Shown piece after piece: positions 11,015-22,595 of a stretch of 64,000 nt of DNA (the stretch's first letter is position 1; each line of letters begins with the position of its first letter). Location of the stretch: contig NZ_JABEQE010000004.1 of NCBI RefSeq assembly GCF_014174375.1, forward strand, positions 124,001 to 188,000. Direction: 5' to 3'. The translations under genes and the position numbers were made by a program. Origin of the DNA: Gluconacetobacter asukensis. GTDB lineage: Bacteria; Pseudomonadota; Alphaproteobacteria; Acetobacterales; Acetobacteraceae. The notes under the pieces were generated by a model, which saw nothing but the letters and a program-made list of their open reading frames with translations, ran no database searches and was not told where the DNA came from.

Positions 11015-12295
11015 ATGCCAGGGGGCTTGTCGCGGCGGCATGATGCCGAAAAGCCGGCCCTGGGTGCCATGCTGGCCGTGATCGTGGGGGTAGGGCTTGC
11101 CGCTGGGCCGGCCGGCCGTGCGCGTGCGGCGGACCTGTCCTTTCGCGATGCCGTCACGGCCGCGTGGGCGGTCGATCCTGTGCGGACGGAGCTGACGACC
11201 AACGGCCAGTCGGCCGATGCGCGGGCCGATGCCGCGAAATCCTGGTTTCCCGGCGGCCCCGTGGTGTCGGCCCAGTATTTCGACGACCATTTCATCGGCA
11301 CCAATATCGGCTACACCACCTATCAGGGCACAGTGTCGGTGCCGCTGTGGCTGCCCGGGCAGGGGACGGCGACGCAGCGTGTGGCGCAGGCCGAATCCGC
11401 CACCATCCAGGAAAAGCTGAATGTCGAGCACATGGCGGTGGCCGTGCGCGTGCTGGAGGCGACCGGGGCGCGGGTGATCGCCCAGCGGCGGCAGACGGTG
11501 GCGCTGTCGCTGGTGCAGGCGATGCAGCGGGTTGCCGCCGCCGTGGGGCGGGCCGAACATCAGGGGGAGGCGGCCGCTGCCGACCGGCAGGCGTCGGATG
11601 CCGAACTGGCGGCCGCGCGGAGCGAGGCCGGGCTGGCGCGCGAGCAGGTCGCGACCACCGGCGCGGCGCTGGAGACGCTGCTGGGCCGGCCGGGGCTGCC
11701 GGACATCCTGTCCTATGACGATCGCCTGCTGGCGCGGACGCGCCTGGATATGCCCCAGGCGGTCGAGGATAACGACCCGCGCGTGCGGGCCGCCACCCGC
11801 GATGTGGCCGCAGCGCGCGAGGGGGTGCGGCTGGCCCGGGCGTCGTTCATGCCCAATCCGGAAATCGGGGTCGGCGCGATCCATGAAGGGTCGTATGGCA
11901 GCCCGTGGGACAATCGGGTGGGGGTCCAGATCTCGGTGCCGCTGCCCAGCGAGGCGCGGAACGTGCCGATGATGGCCGAAGCCCGCAACCGGCTGGCGGC
12001 GGCCGGCAGCCAGGAAGTGCAAGCGCGGCGCATGGTGCGGGTGGAGCTGGCGCAGGTGCGGGCCCGGCTGGATGCGGCGCGGACGATTCTGGAGGGCGCG
12101 CGGGCCTCGGCCACCGCGCTGAACCGGCGCGCCGACGAGATGGAACATTCCTGGCAGGTGGGGGAAACGACGCTGATCGAGGCATTGCGGGCGCGGCTGG
12201 CCGCCTATAACGCCATTCTGGCGCTGAATTCCGCCGAAATCGGCTGGCATGCGGCCATTCTGCGCGCCGCCATCGCCACCGGGATGACGCCATGA
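11015..12295 (+). CDS. TolC/CzcC-family outer membrane efflux factor
   Basis: The product is 426 residues from the ATG at 11015. A signal-like stretch (MLAVIVGVGLAAGPAGRARAA) is followed by an early LSFRDAVTAAW repeat and long Ala/Gln/Arg-rich helices characteristic of the outer membrane factor fold; the second half repeats it (RVRAATRDVAAAREGVRLARASFMPNPEI.VG, then the amphipathic beta segment VGVQISVPLP). It is the exit duct of the tripartite pump encoded with the next two genes. Its ATGA stop/start overlap with the adaptor gene shows translational coupling. Confidence 0.9.
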   Translation: MPGGLSRRHDAEKPALGAMLAVIVGVGLAAGPAGRARAADLSFRDAVTAAWAVDPVRTELTTNGQSADARADAAKSWFPGGPVVSAQYFDDHFIGTNIGYTTYQGTVSVPLWLPGQGTATQRVAQAESATIQEKLNVEHMAVAVRVLEATGARVIAQRRQTVALSLVQAMQRVAAAVGRAEHQGEAAAADRQASDAELAAARSEAGLAREQVATTGAALETLLGRPGLPDILSYDDRLLARTRLDMPQAVEDNDPRVRAATRDVAAAREGVRLARASFMPNPEIGVGAIHEGSYGSPWDNRVGVQISVPLPSEARNVPMMAEARNRLAAAGSQEVQARRMVRVELAQVRARLDAARTILEGARASATALNRRADEMEHSWQVGETTLIEALRARLAAYNAILALNSAEIGWHAAILRAAIATGMTP

Positions 12296-13458
12296 GGCGC
12301 CTGGGTGCGGCCATCGGGCTGGCGGCTGCCCTGATCGGCCTGATCCGGGCGCCCGCCGTCCGGGCCGAGGCGCCGGCGGGGCTGGAGCCGGTGACGATCG
12401 GGGCCGAGGCGCGGCAGATCGAGGGGGTGGTCGACAGCGTGGCCCGGCCGGGCAGCCTGTCGCGGATGCTGCCGGTGCTGGCCAGCGTGATGCCGGACGA
12501 GACGCGGATCGTGCGGGTGCGGCCGGTCGGTGCCGGCAAGGTGCTGCGGGTGTATGTCATGGCCGGGCAGCATGTGGCGCGCAATAGCGTGCTGGTCGAT
12601 TATCTGGACCATTCGCTGCATGTCGCGCGCCTGCAATCGGTGCAGATGCAGGCCGCCCTGGCCGGGGCCCTGGCGGCGGAGGCCGAAGCCGAGGCGGCGT
12701 GGAAGCGCGCGCGGGACCTGGCCGGCACCACCGTCTCGCAGGGGGAAGTGCGGCGCCGGCTGGCCGTGTTGCAGGAGGCGCGCAGTACCGTGGCCGCGCG
12801 GCAGGCCGATGTCGGAACCATGACGCATCGCTTCGAGGAGGAGTTCAACTCGATCAGCGAGCGCATCGGCACCGGTGGGGACGAGACATCGTCGCTGCTG
12901 GCCCCCATCGATGGCATGGTCCAGGAGATGGGCGTGTCGTCCGATGGGGATATCGAGGCCGGGCAGGTTGCCGCGACCCTGATCGACCTGTCATCGGTCT
13001 GGATCGTGTCCGACATTGCGCCGCAGGATGCCGCCCGGCTGGTGGTGGGCGGGCGGCAGACCGCGATGCTGAACGGGCGGCGGATCGAAAGCCGCATCAG
13101 CAGCATCAGCGGCGTGGCCGCGCCCGCCACCGGGCTGGTGCGCGTCATCAGCAGCGTGCCCAATCCGGACGGTGCGCTGCGCCCGGGCATGATGCTGGAT
13201 GTGGCGCTGGAAACCGCCGAGACAAAGAGCGGCATCGTGGTTCCGTCCGAGGCGGTGCAGCAGGTTGCGGGCCGCGATGTGGTGTTCGTGCGGAACGGGG
13301 CCGACAGCTACCGGCCGGTGCCGGTGACGGTCGGGATCGATAATGGAGACAGTGCGGTCATCGTCTCGGGCCTGTCGGCGGGGCAGGCGGTGGCCGTCCA
13401 TGGCAGCTTTGCCCTGAAATCCATGATTCTGCTGGCCGGGATGGGCGGGGACGACTGA
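12292..13458 (+). CDS. periplasmic adaptor (membrane fusion protein) of heavy-metal RND pump
   Basis: This 388-residue protein has an N-terminal signal stretch (LGAAIGLAAALIGLIRAPAVRAEA) and a split lipoyl/barrel domain (about residues 80-115: VRVRPVGAGKVLRVYVMAGQHVARNSVLVDY). An alpha-hairpin (about 117-190) and a second lipoyl half (LLAPIDGMVQEMGVSSDGDIEAGQVAATL) follow, then beta-barrel and membrane-proximal domains. That is the CzcB/CusB layout. It links the outer membrane factor to the RND pump. No His-rich metal-binding N-terminus, as in some CzcB proteins, is visible. It starts in an ATGA overlap with the preceding gene and is followed after 2 bp by the pump gene. Confidence 0.9.
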   Translation: MRRLGAAIGLAAALIGLIRAPAVRAEAPAGLEPVTIGAEARQIEGVVDSVARPGSLSRMLPVLASVMPDETRIVRVRPVGAGKVLRVYVMAGQHVARNSVLVDYLDHSLHVARLQSVQMQAALAGALAAEAEAEAAWKRARDLAGTTVSQGEVRRRLAVLQEARSTVAARQADVGTMTHRFEEEFNSISERIGTGGDETSSLLAPIDGMVQEMGVSSDGDIEAGQVAATLIDLSSVWIVSDIAPQDAARLVVGGRQTAMLNGRRIESRISSISGVAAPATGLVRVISSVPNPDGALRPGMMLDVALETAETKSGIVVPSEAVQQVAGRDVVFVRNGADSYRPVPVTVGIDNGDSAVIVSGLSAGQAVAVHGSFALKSMILLAGMGGDD

Positions 13459-13460
13459 CC

Positions 13461-16529
<3,069 letters not shown>

Positions 16530-16655
16530 GCTTTCGGGGCTCTGCCCCGAGACCCGCCAAAGGGCGGTCGCCCTTTGGAAACCCGGTCGTTGTCGGATTG
16601 GGGTGCAGGGCCTCAGGCCCTGCCGGGTTCGGGCAGAGCCCGATTTCAGGTTGGG
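16530..16655. repeat. GC-rich intergenic palindromic segment (family C)
   Basis: After the pump stop there is a run of hairpins: GGGGCTCTGCCCC, CCAAAGGGCGGTCGCCCTTTGG and GCAGGGCCTCAGGCCCTGC. Related shorter segments lie near 4640-4675 and 46003-46075. It could fold into a processing or terminating structure that lowers expression of the regulators relative to the pump. Confidence 0.6.
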
Positions 16656-16662
16656 GGATGCC

Positions 16663-17331
16663 GTGCGGCTGCTGATTGTGGAGGATGAAAGGCCGTTGGG
16701 GTCGGCGGTGCAGGAGCGGCTGCGCCGGGCCGGGCATGCCGCGGACTGGTTTACCACGCTGGCCGATGCGCGCGCGGCCCTGGCGGCCATTGCCTATGAT
16801 TTCCTGCTGCTGGATCTGGGATTGCCGGATGGCAGCGGGCGCGACCTGTTGCGGGAGATCCGCCGGGGCGGGTCGGCGATGGCGGTGATGATCGCCACCG
16901 CGCAGGACCAGATCAGCGACCGTATTGCCGGCCTGTCGGATGGTGCGGACGATTACATCGTCAAACCCTATGATTTCGATGAATTGCTGGCCCGGATCGA
17001 TGCTGTGTCGCGCCGCTATGGGGCGCTGGCCAGCAACCGGCTGGTGCTGGGCGGGGTGGAGATCGATCTGGGCCGGCGCAGCCTGTCCCGCGAGGGGCAG
17101 GATGTGGACCTGACGGCGCGGGAATGGGCGGTGATCGAATTGCTGGCGCGGCGGGCGGGGGCGCTGTGCTCGCGCGAGCAGATCGAGGATGCGCTCTATG
17201 GGCTGGGGGAGGAGATCGAGAGCAATGCGATCGAGGTCTTTATCAGCCGCGTGCGCAAGAAGGTGGGGGCCGGGCTGATCCTGACCGTGCGCGGGCGGGG
17301 CTACCGGCTGGCGCGGGAGGGCGCGGCATGA
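16663..17331 (+). CDS. OmpR/PhoB-type response regulator of the efflux operon
   Basis: The start is taken as GTG at 16663 (residues VRLLIVEDE), because receiver domains begin exactly there and GGTTGGGGG precedes it; this gives 222 residues. The receiver domain has acidic E7-D8, phospho-acceptor Asp51 (LLLDLGLPDGSG) and Lys101 (DYIVKPYDFDELLAR). The C-terminal winged helix ends NAIEVFISRVRKKVGAG...TVRGRGYRL. It overlaps the kinase gene by ATGA. By position it should control the metal pump upstream, like CzcR/CusR; the metal sensed is inferred only from this linkage. Confidence 0.93.
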   Translation: MRLLIVEDERPLGSAVQERLRRAGHAADWFTTLADARAALAAIAYDFLLLDLGLPDGSGRDLLREIRRGGSAMAVMIATAQDQISDRIAGLSDGADDYIVKPYDFDELLARIDAVSRRYGALASNRLVLGGVEIDLGRRSLSREGQDVDLTAREWAVIELLARRAGALCSREQIEDALYGLGEEIESNAIEVFISRVRKKVGAGLILTVRGRGYRLAREGAA

Positions 17332-18728
17332 GGCGTGATGGCGGAGGATGGAGCCTGGCCACGCGCATCATGGCCGGGGTGCTGGTGGTGGTGCTGGGCT
17401 GTCTGGCGCTGTTGAGCGTGCTGGTGGCGGGTTTTACGCGCTACGAGGTGACGGAGCGGCTGGATAATTCGTTGCAGGAGGTGGCCGAGCGGCTGGAATT
17501 CGTGATTGCCGCCCATGCCGTGCATCCCGCCGGGGGTACGGTCGCACTGCTGCCGGAGGTCGGGCCGCGCACGCTGGCCTATCAGATCGCGACCCCGGAC
17601 GGGCAATTGCTGCTGCGGTCGCAGAATGCGCCGGTCGAGGCTTTTGTGCCGGTGCTGCGGGGCGGGTTCTATGACCGGCCGCGTTTTCGCGTCTATGTCG
17701 TCAAGGCCTCGGATGGCGGGCATTACATTCTGGTGGGCGAGCCGACCTTCCATCGGCGGGAGGCGGTGCGGCGGGCGACGCTGATTTCGATCCTGCCGAT
17801 GATCGTGTTCCTGCCGGCCGTGTGGCTGCTGGTGCGCTGGGTGGTGCGGCGGGCGCTGCGGCCGCTGACATCGTTGCAGGCGGAAATCCGTGCCCGTGGC
17901 AGCGGCAACCTGGCCCCGATCCCGGCACTGGATTTGCCGGAGGAACTGTCGGCGATCCATATGGCGGTCAACATGCTGCTGGACCGGCTGAAGAAGGCGC
18001 TCTCGACCGAGCGGGCCTTTGCGGCCAATGCGGCGCATGAACTGCGTAACCCGATCGGTGCGCTGCTGGCGCAGACCCAGATGCTGCGCGAGCAATTGCA
18101 TGAGCCCGAGGCGCCGGGGCGGGTGGCCGCCATGATCGGGCAGATCCGCCGGCTGGGGCGGATGACGGAGAAGCTGCTGCAATTGTCGCGCGCGTCGTCG
18201 GGGGCGGCGATGGGGGATGACCGGTTCGACCTGATTGCGGTGTTGCAGATCCTGGCGGAAGAATTTGCCGACATGCCGCCCGCCTTTCCTGTCGTGACGG
18301 TGGATTGCGACGGGATGGAGGCGCTGTTCGCGCGTGGGGATATCGACGCGGCGGGCATCCTGTTTCGCAACCTGATCGAGAATGCGGCCCATCACGGCAC
18401 GCAGGATGCCGTGATCGCGGTCACGCTGTCGCGGGGCGGGGTGGTGGATATCGTCAATGATTGCGCGCCGCTGCCGGCCGCGATCCTGCCGGGTCTGACC
18501 GAGCCCTTCGTGCGCGGGGGGAGTGCCGCCGACGGCAGCGGGCTGGGGCTGGCCATTGCCGCCAGCATTGCCGGGCAGATGGGGGCGCGGCTGGAGATCG
18601 CATCCCCGGTGCCGGGGCGGGAGAGGGGGTTCCGCGCGCGCGTGGTGCTGGCGGAATGTGAAATGGTGCCGTCGCTTGTCCCGCCGCGCCCGCTGGGCGG
18701 GATGGTGGTTACAGGAAGGCCATCATGA
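17328..18728 (+). CDS. sensor histidine kinase of the efflux operon
   Basis: This 466-residue kinase has a membrane helix at about 15-36, a periplasmic sensor (about 37-150) and a second helix at about 152-172. A HAMP region follows, then the dimerisation helix with His237 in AFAANAAHELRNPIGAL, and an ATPase domain with N-box (RNLIENAAHHG) and G-box (GSGLGLAIAASIAGQMG). It should phosphorylate the regulator encoded immediately upstream, with which it overlaps by 4 bp. The sensor domain contains no His- or Met-rich cluster that would point to a metal. Its last 20 bp overlap the convergent S24-like gene. Confidence 0.92.
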   Translation: MRRDGGGWSLATRIMAGVLVVVLGCLALLSVLVAGFTRYEVTERLDNSLQEVAERLEFVIAAHAVHPAGGTVALLPEVGPRTLAYQIATPDGQLLLRSQNAPVEAFVPVLRGGFYDRPRFRVYVVKASDGGHYILVGEPTFHRREAVRRATLISILPMIVFLPAVWLLVRWVVRRALRPLTSLQAEIRARGSGNLAPIPALDLPEELSAIHMAVNMLLDRLKKALSTERAFAANAAHELRNPIGALLAQTQMLREQLHEPEAPGRVAAMIGQIRRLGRMTEKLLQLSRASSGAAMGDDRFDLIAVLQILAEEFADMPPAFPVVTVDCDGMEALFARGDIDAAGILFRNLIENAAHHGTQDAVIAVTLSRGGVVDIVNDCAPLPAAILPGLTEPFVRGGSAADGSGLGLAIAASIAGQMGARLEIASPVPGRERGFRARVVLAECEMVPSLVPPRPLGGMVVTGRPS

Positions 18729-19362
18729 TGCGGTGCAGGTGATCGGCGGGGGCGGCCTCGAACGGGCCGCCGCCCGCCGCCGCGCCGATCAGGGCCAGCA
18801 GGGGGGCGGAGCCGAGGCCCGCCCGTGCGTCGACCACCACCGCGCACAGGGCGCCTTCCGGCCGCAGGACCAGCACCCGGTCATGCCGGCGGACCGGGGT
18901 GCCGGGCGAGACCATCAGGATTGTGCCGGCGCGGAATACGGGCTCGAACAGGGCGGTATCCAGCGTGACGGCGTAGAGATCGGCCTCTGTGGGGCCGGGC
19001 ATGTCCCACTGGTCCCAATGGCGACCGCTGGGCAGGCCCGCGCCGTCGAACATGCCCGGCTGGTCGAGATGCGAGAAGGGGGACAGGCGCAGGCGCGACC
19101 GGCCGGCGCGGGGTGTGGGGGCGAGCGGGTGCTGGCCGCCTGCCAGCCGGGCGAAGGCCTCCAGGCTCAGGCCGGTGATGTCCAGCACGCGCGCCAGGCT
19201 TTCGGTGCCTGGCCAGCGGGGGCGGCCGGCCGGAGTAGTGCGTTTCGACGGGTTGAAGCTGGTGGGGTCCAGCCCCGCCGCCCGGGCCAGCCCGGATGGG
19301 GTGAGGCCGTGTTCGGCGGCCAGCGTGTCCAGCGCGCGCCACAGATCGTCATGCCGCATCAT
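18709..19362 (-). CDS. HTH / S24-peptidase-like regulator with degenerate active site
   Basis: The product is 217 residues. The N-terminal part (WRALDTLAAEHGLTPSGLARAAGLDPTSFNPSKR) is a helix-turn-helix of the phage-repressor type, and residues about 130-180 align with the LexA/CI (S24) fold: LDTALFEPVFRAGTILMVSPGTPVRRHDRVLVL. Where active members read DSMEP, this protein reads TALFEP, so the nucleophilic Ser is lost, and no catalytic Lys is evident (CAVVVDA). It is therefore probably a repressor that does not cleave itself. It forms an ATGA-coupled pair with the small gene upstream. Confidence 0.75.
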   Translation of the reverse strand: MMRHDDLWRALDTLAAEHGLTPSGLARAAGLDPTSFNPSKRTTPAGRPRWPGTESLARVLDITGLSLEAFARLAGGQHPLAPTPRAGRSRLRLSPFSHLDQPGMFDGAGLPSGRHWDQWDMPGPTEADLYAVTLDTALFEPVFRAGTILMVSPGTPVRRHDRVLVLRPEGALCAVVVDARAGLGSAPLLALIGAAAGGGPFEAAPADHLHRIMMAFL

Positions 19363-19574
19363 GACGGGGACAGGATTTCCGATTCATGCCGCGCCGTGCC
19401 CTGGGGCGTGGAATGGTAGCGGCCGCCGGCGTCCTGGGTTGCCAGGCCCATGCGCGCCAGCCGTTCCAGGCAGGGCTGGTCCTTCAGCCCCGCCGGGCGC
19501 CCCGCCGCGCCGCTGAGCATCAGCCGGTGCAGCGCCGACCGGCAGCAGGTTTCCAGATAGGGTTCGGTCCACAT
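19359..19574 (-). CDS. small conserved-looking protein upstream of the S24-like regulator
   Basis: From the ATG at 19574 the product is 71 residues (MWTEPYLETCCRSALHRLML...), with an in-frame TTG 36 bp earlier as an alternative. The sequence has a compact winged-helix feel (CLERLARMGLATQDAGGRYHSTPQG resembles the recognition helix and wing of small DNA-binding proteins). It overlaps the regulator start by 4 bp, so the two are expressed together. I do not recognise a named family; a partner or anti-repressor role is speculation. Confidence 0.6.
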   Translation of the reverse strand: MWTEPYLETCCRSALHRLMLSGAAGRPAGLKDQPCLERLARMGLATQDAGGRYHSTPQGTARHESEILSPS

Positions 19575-19670
19575 GCGGCGGAGGATCGGCGTTTCGGGCC
19601 CGGCTTGCAACCACGGTGGTGGATGTTATGAGACGAACGTCGGGGTTGACATGGCAACGCGTGACTTGCC

Positions 19671-19683
19671 CGAACATTGTTCG
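19671..19683. promoter_or_regulatory. 13-bp perfect palindrome, possible LexA/S24-type operator
   Basis: CGAACATTGTTCG is an exact palindrome about the central T. It looks like a Gram-positive-type SOS box (CGAAC-N4-GTTCG form), not the GTTC-N7-GTTC box usual in alphaproteobacteria. It sits in the region between the reverse S24-like gene pair and forward reading frames, so autoregulation by that protein is possible. Confidence 0.35.
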
Positions 19684-19722
19684 TATGGTCGCTGCCTGCG
19701 CCGACGAATGGAGACCCGTGCC

Positions 19723-20007
19723 ATGCTATTGAAGGAGAGCCTGCGCCATGGCATTGCCTCCGCGGTGTCGTATGCCGGACGCTCGACGACGGTTCGAAAC
19801 AGCATTATTGGTGCCGGTCGTGCGTTCGATCCCGCTCCTGGCGTTGCGCAGACCGGACCACGTCTGGTCGTGCATGCGATGACGTTCGATGGCGGTTTCG
19901 CGAAGGATCGGGGCAATCTCGCACTTGATCGCATGGCGGGCGAGCGTAAAGTGTTCGGGAAAGCATTCGACCGGGTAGAGAATGGCAAAACCCCCGCCTG
20001 CGCCTAA
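19723..20007 (+). CDS. hypothetical 94-residue protein
   Basis: An open frame starts at an ATG (MLLKESLRHGIASAVSYAGRS) and ends inside the start of the DUF2335 gene (26-bp overlap). The codon bias is weaker than in neighbouring genes and no domain is recognised. The segment SIIGAGRAFDPAPGVAQTGPRLVVHAMTFDGGFAKDRGNLALDRM reads like ordinary protein rather than an Arg/Pro-rich shadow. It could be a real small gene co-transcribed with DUF2335 or a chance frame. Confidence 0.35.
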   Translation: MLLKESLRHGIASAVSYAGRSTTVRNSIIGAGRAFDPAPGVAQTGPRLVVHAMTFDGGFAKDRGNLALDRMAGERKVFGKAFDRVENGKTPACA

Positions 20008-20521
20008 AACGAGGCCGGCCTCTGATACGTCGGTGCCGGTTCCCGCAGAAAATGTGGCTATTCTGAAGGAAAATCTGGGGATTGACCCGTCATCTTCCCC
20101 AGACGTTCTGCTGGCCCGGATTTCTGCGACGGTTTCGACCTCCAGCAGCCCATATACATCGGCGGAAATGCTGGAAGATTATGTTCAGCGCGGTATGCCC
20201 GATGTCAAAGATCGTGTTCTTGACACGATCGACGAAGAGCGCCGCTGGCGCCATGCGCGAGAGGAACAGGAACAAAACCACCGGCATGCGATTGAGCGTG
20301 AGGAGATTGCCCTTGCACGGGCCAGAATGGATGAGGAGCATCGCCAGCAGAGACGTTCCCAGAAAAACGCGCTCGTTATCGCGCTCATCGGTATTATTGG
20401 GGCTCTGGGCGGATCTTACTTTCTTCCTGCTGGCGTTTGTATCTGGGTGATCGTTATCTGTGTCGGTGGGCCATCGACGGCGACAATAGCGGCGCGCCTG
20501 CTGGATCACCGGAAGTCGTGA
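19982..20521 (+). CDS. DUF2335-like membrane protein
   Basis: This 179-residue protein has a Pro/Ser-rich N-terminus, then Y.SAEMLEDYVQRGMPDVKDRVLDTIDEERRWRHAREEQEQNHRHAIEREEIALARARMDEEHR, a charged coiled coil, and two C-terminal membrane helices (about 127-146 and 148-167). The order (short motif with a proline-containing loop, Glu/Gln/His-rich helix, paired helices) matches the DUF2335 family of phage- and island-associated membrane proteins. Function is unknown. The gene is less GC-rich than its surroundings, suggesting acquired DNA. Confidence 0.7.
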   Translation: MAKPPPAPKTRPASDTSVPVPAENVAILKENLGIDPSSSPDVLLARISATVSTSSSPYTSAEMLEDYVQRGMPDVKDRVLDTIDEERRWRHAREEQEQNHRHAIEREEIALARARMDEEHRQQRRSQKNALVIALIGIIGALGGSYFLPAGVCIWVIVICVGGPSTATIAARLLDHRKS

Positions 20522-20538
20522 GAGAGGGTTTTATCCAC

Positions 20539-20925
20539 ATGCTGCGCATCGACGACCCCGCCACTGTGGCTGAAGTGACCGCGATGGCCGACCGGTATGA
20601 GGCGGCGCTGATGGCGAATGACCTCGATACGCTGGATGCGCTGTTTCGTGATGCGCCGGAGACGATCCGTTATGGTGTGGGTGAGGTGCTGTACGGCTTT
20701 GCCGAGATCGCGGCCTTTCGCAAGGGGCGGGCCGGCGGGTCGCCGCAGCGGCGGGTGCTGCGGCGGGTGATTACGACCTTCGGCACCGATCTGGCCACCG
20801 TCAATCTGGAATTCCAGCGCGAGGGGGCTACGCGCATCGGGCGGCAGAGCCAGACCTGGGTGCGCACGGATGAAGGCTGGAAGATTACCTGCGCGCATGT
20901 ATCGCTGATGGCCGACATATCCTGA
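20539..20925 (+). CDS. HpxZ/AtzH-like (DUF3225) SnoaL-fold protein
   Basis: The start at 20539 gives 128 residues beginning MLRIDDPATVAEVTAMADRYEAALMANDLDTLDALF. The body RYGVGEVLYGFAEIAAFRKGR......RRVITTFGTDLATVNLEFQREG....GRQSQTWVRTDEGWKITCAHVSLM is the DUF3225/HpxZ signature, a nuclear-transport-factor-2-like fold found beside oxalurate or s-triazine amidohydrolases. In those pathways it is a small partner of an amidase. No purine-ring or amidase gene lies next to it here, so its partner is elsewhere or absent. A repeat element starts at the base after its stop. Confidence 0.8.
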   Translation: MLRIDDPATVAEVTAMADRYEAALMANDLDTLDALFRDAPETIRYGVGEVLYGFAEIAAFRKGRAGGSPQRRVLRRVITTFGTDLATVNLEFQREGATRIGRQSQTWVRTDEGWKITCAHVSLMADIS

Positions 20926-21038
20926 GAACCTGTCTGGAAATGCGGGCTGGTGGCGATCCGGCGCGCGTTTCCTGTGCTCCGATGCTCACGGCCATTGAGG
21001 CCGCTCTCGCTCACCAGCCCACATTTCCAGACAGGTTC
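20926..21038. repeat. long palindromic repeat, family A, copy 1
   Basis: The 17-bp ends (20926-20942, GAACCTGTCTGGAAATG, and 21022-21038) are exact reverse complements. Inside them a second pairing, GGGCTGGTG with CACCAGCCC, extends the stem. The core GGCGATCCGGCGCGCG...CTCCGATGCTCACGG is shared with copies at 27576, 31594, 31754 and 33866. It begins on the base after the upstream stop codon. Short frames within it are by-products of the repeat, not genes. Confidence 0.9.
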
Positions 21039-21064
21039 TGCTTCTGCGTGTTGGCGGGGAGTCT

Positions 21065-21186
21065 GTTCTTTTTTGAAAAAAAGAACCAAAAAACTTCTGA
21101 TCTGTTCAGGAGCTTTTTGCCTGCTCGTTGCGAGGCACCTGAACGGATCAAAAGTCTTTTTGCTTCTTTTTCTTCAGAAAAAGAAG
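21065..21186. repeat. three-hairpin A/T-rich element, family B, copy 1 (bidirectional terminator)
   Basis: This element has an A/T-rich hairpin at 21065-21086 (arms GTTCTTTTTT and the matching A-rich arm), a central inverted repeat TTCAGG...CCTGAA, and a perfect 11-bp hairpin at 21163-21186 (arms CTTCTTTTTCT and AGAAAAAGAAG). It separates the convergent HpxZ-like and cysG genes. Poly-T tracts on both strands after strong stems make it a convincing terminator in both directions. Confidence 0.88.
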
Positions 21187-21191
21187 AGTCT

Positions 21192-22595
21192 TTACTCTAT
21201 TGGTGGTGATACCACCCGGTGGCGTACCACTTCGCCTACCAGGATCAGCGCGGGGCTGCCTATGCCGCTGGTGCGGGCGAGGCTGGGCAGGGTGTCCAGT
21301 GTGCCGGTCAGTACGCGTTGGTCGGGCTGGGTGCCGCGTTCGACGATGGCGGCGGGCCAGTCGGGGGGGAGGCCGTGGCGGACGAGCATTGCGCACAGGT
21401 CGGGCAGGGCGTGGACGCCCATATAGATGGCGATTGTCTGGCCTGTGCCGGCCATGCGGTCCCATGGCAGGTCCAGCGTGCCGTCCTTGCGGGCGTGGCC
21501 GGTGACGAAGAGGCAGGATTGGGCGCAGTCGCGGTGGGTCAGCGGAATGCCGGCATAGGCGGCGCAGCCGCTGGCGGCCGTGATGCCGGGCACGACCTGG
21601 AAGGGGATGCCGGCTTCGACCAGGGCCTCGATTTCCTCGCCGCCCCGGCCGAAGATGAACGGGTCGCCGCCCTTCAGGCGCAGCACGCGCTCGCCCGCGC
21701 GGGCGCGGCGGATCAGTTCGGCATTGATGTTGGGTTGCGGCATGGTGTGGCGGTCGCGCTGCTTGCCGACGAAGACACGTGTGGCGTCGCGGCGCACGCG
21801 GTCCAGCAGGGCGGGCGGCAGAAGCTGGTCGTAGAGGACGGAATCGGCATTTTGCATCAGGTGCAGCGCGCGCAGGGTCAGCAGGTCCGGGTCGCCGGGG
21901 CCGGCGCCGACCAGCCAGACCTCGCCCGTGACGCGTGTGCCGTCCAGGATCTGGTCCAGCACCTGTCGGGCGGTTGCGGTGTCGCCGCGCTGGGCGGCTG
22001 CGCCGCCCGGGCCGTCGAGAAAATCTTCCCACACGCGGCGGCGGCGGTCGATGTCGGGGCAATGTGCGACGACATGGGGGCGGGCGTCGCGCAGGAAGCG
22101 GGCGAGGCTGTCGAGGCCGGCCGGCATCGCGGCCTCGATGCGTTCGCGCAGGCGGCGGGCCAGGACCGGGGCGGCGCCGCCGGTGGAAATCGCGATCCGC
22201 ACCGGGCCGCGATGGATCTGTGCGGGGGTGATGAAGCTGGAAGGTTCGGGATCGTCCACCGCGCAGACAGGAATGTTCAGCGCGTCGGCCCGCGCGGCGA
22301 CGGCGCGGTTGACCGTGCGGTCGTCGGTGGCGGCGTAGACCAGGCGGCAGCCGGGCAGCATTGCATCCAGTTGGTCGGGATGGGCTTCGGCGGCGATGTG
22401 GTGGATCTGCCCGGCGTCGCGCAGGGTGGTCAGCGCGTCGTCCAGCGTGGGGGCCAGCACCTCGACCCGTGCCGCGTGGGCCAGCAGCAGGCGGATCTTG
22501 TTCAGGGCGATGCCGCCGCCGCCCACCACCAGCACGCGTGTGTCGCGCAGGCGCAGGGCGACGGGGAACCAGCCGGGTTCGTCCGATGCGGTCAT
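21192..22595 (-). CDS. cysG: siroheme synthase (CysG: uroporphyrinogen methylase / precorrin-2 dehydrogenase / ferrochelatase)
   Basis: This 467-residue fusion makes siroheme for sulfite and nitrite reductases. The N-terminal half is the NAD-dependent dehydrogenase/ferrochelatase ([49 protein letters not shown]). The C-terminal half is the SAM-dependent methylase ([75 protein letters not shown]). The ATG at 22595 overlaps the mobB stop as ATGA. Its stop lies 6 bp from a bidirectional terminator element. The mobB pairing suggests joint supply of siroheme and molybdenum cofactor, as for nitrate/nitrite assimilation, although no such reductase is in this window. Confidence 0.95.
   Translation of the reverse strand: MTASDEPGWFPVALRLRDTRVLVVGGGGIALNKIRLLLAHAARVEVLAPTLDDALTTLRDAGQIHHIAAEAHPDQLDAMLPGCRLVYAATDDRTVNRAVAARADALNIPVCAVDDPEPSSFITPAQIHRGPVRIAISTGGAAPVLARRLRERIEAAMPAGLDSLARFLRDARPHVVAHCPDIDRRRRVWEDFLDGPGGAAAQRGDTATARQVLDQILDGTRVTGEVWLVGAGPGDPDLLTLRALHLMQNADSVLYDQLLPPALLDRVRRDATRVFVGKQRDRHTMPQPNINAELIRRARAGERVLRLKGGDPFIFGRGGEEIEALVEAGIPFQVVPGITAASGCAAYAGIPLTHRDCAQSCLFVTGHARKDGTLDLPWDRMAGTGQTIAIYMGVHALPDLCAMLVRHGLPPDWPAAIVERGTQPDQRVLTGTLDTLPSLARTSGIGSPALILVGEVVRHRVVSPPIE

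Noticed and set aside
20940-21209. Short frames starting MRAGGDPARVSCAPML here and in similar form at 27588 and 31607
   Set aside because: They lie inside family A repeats and are similar only because the repeat is; no ribosome binding site.
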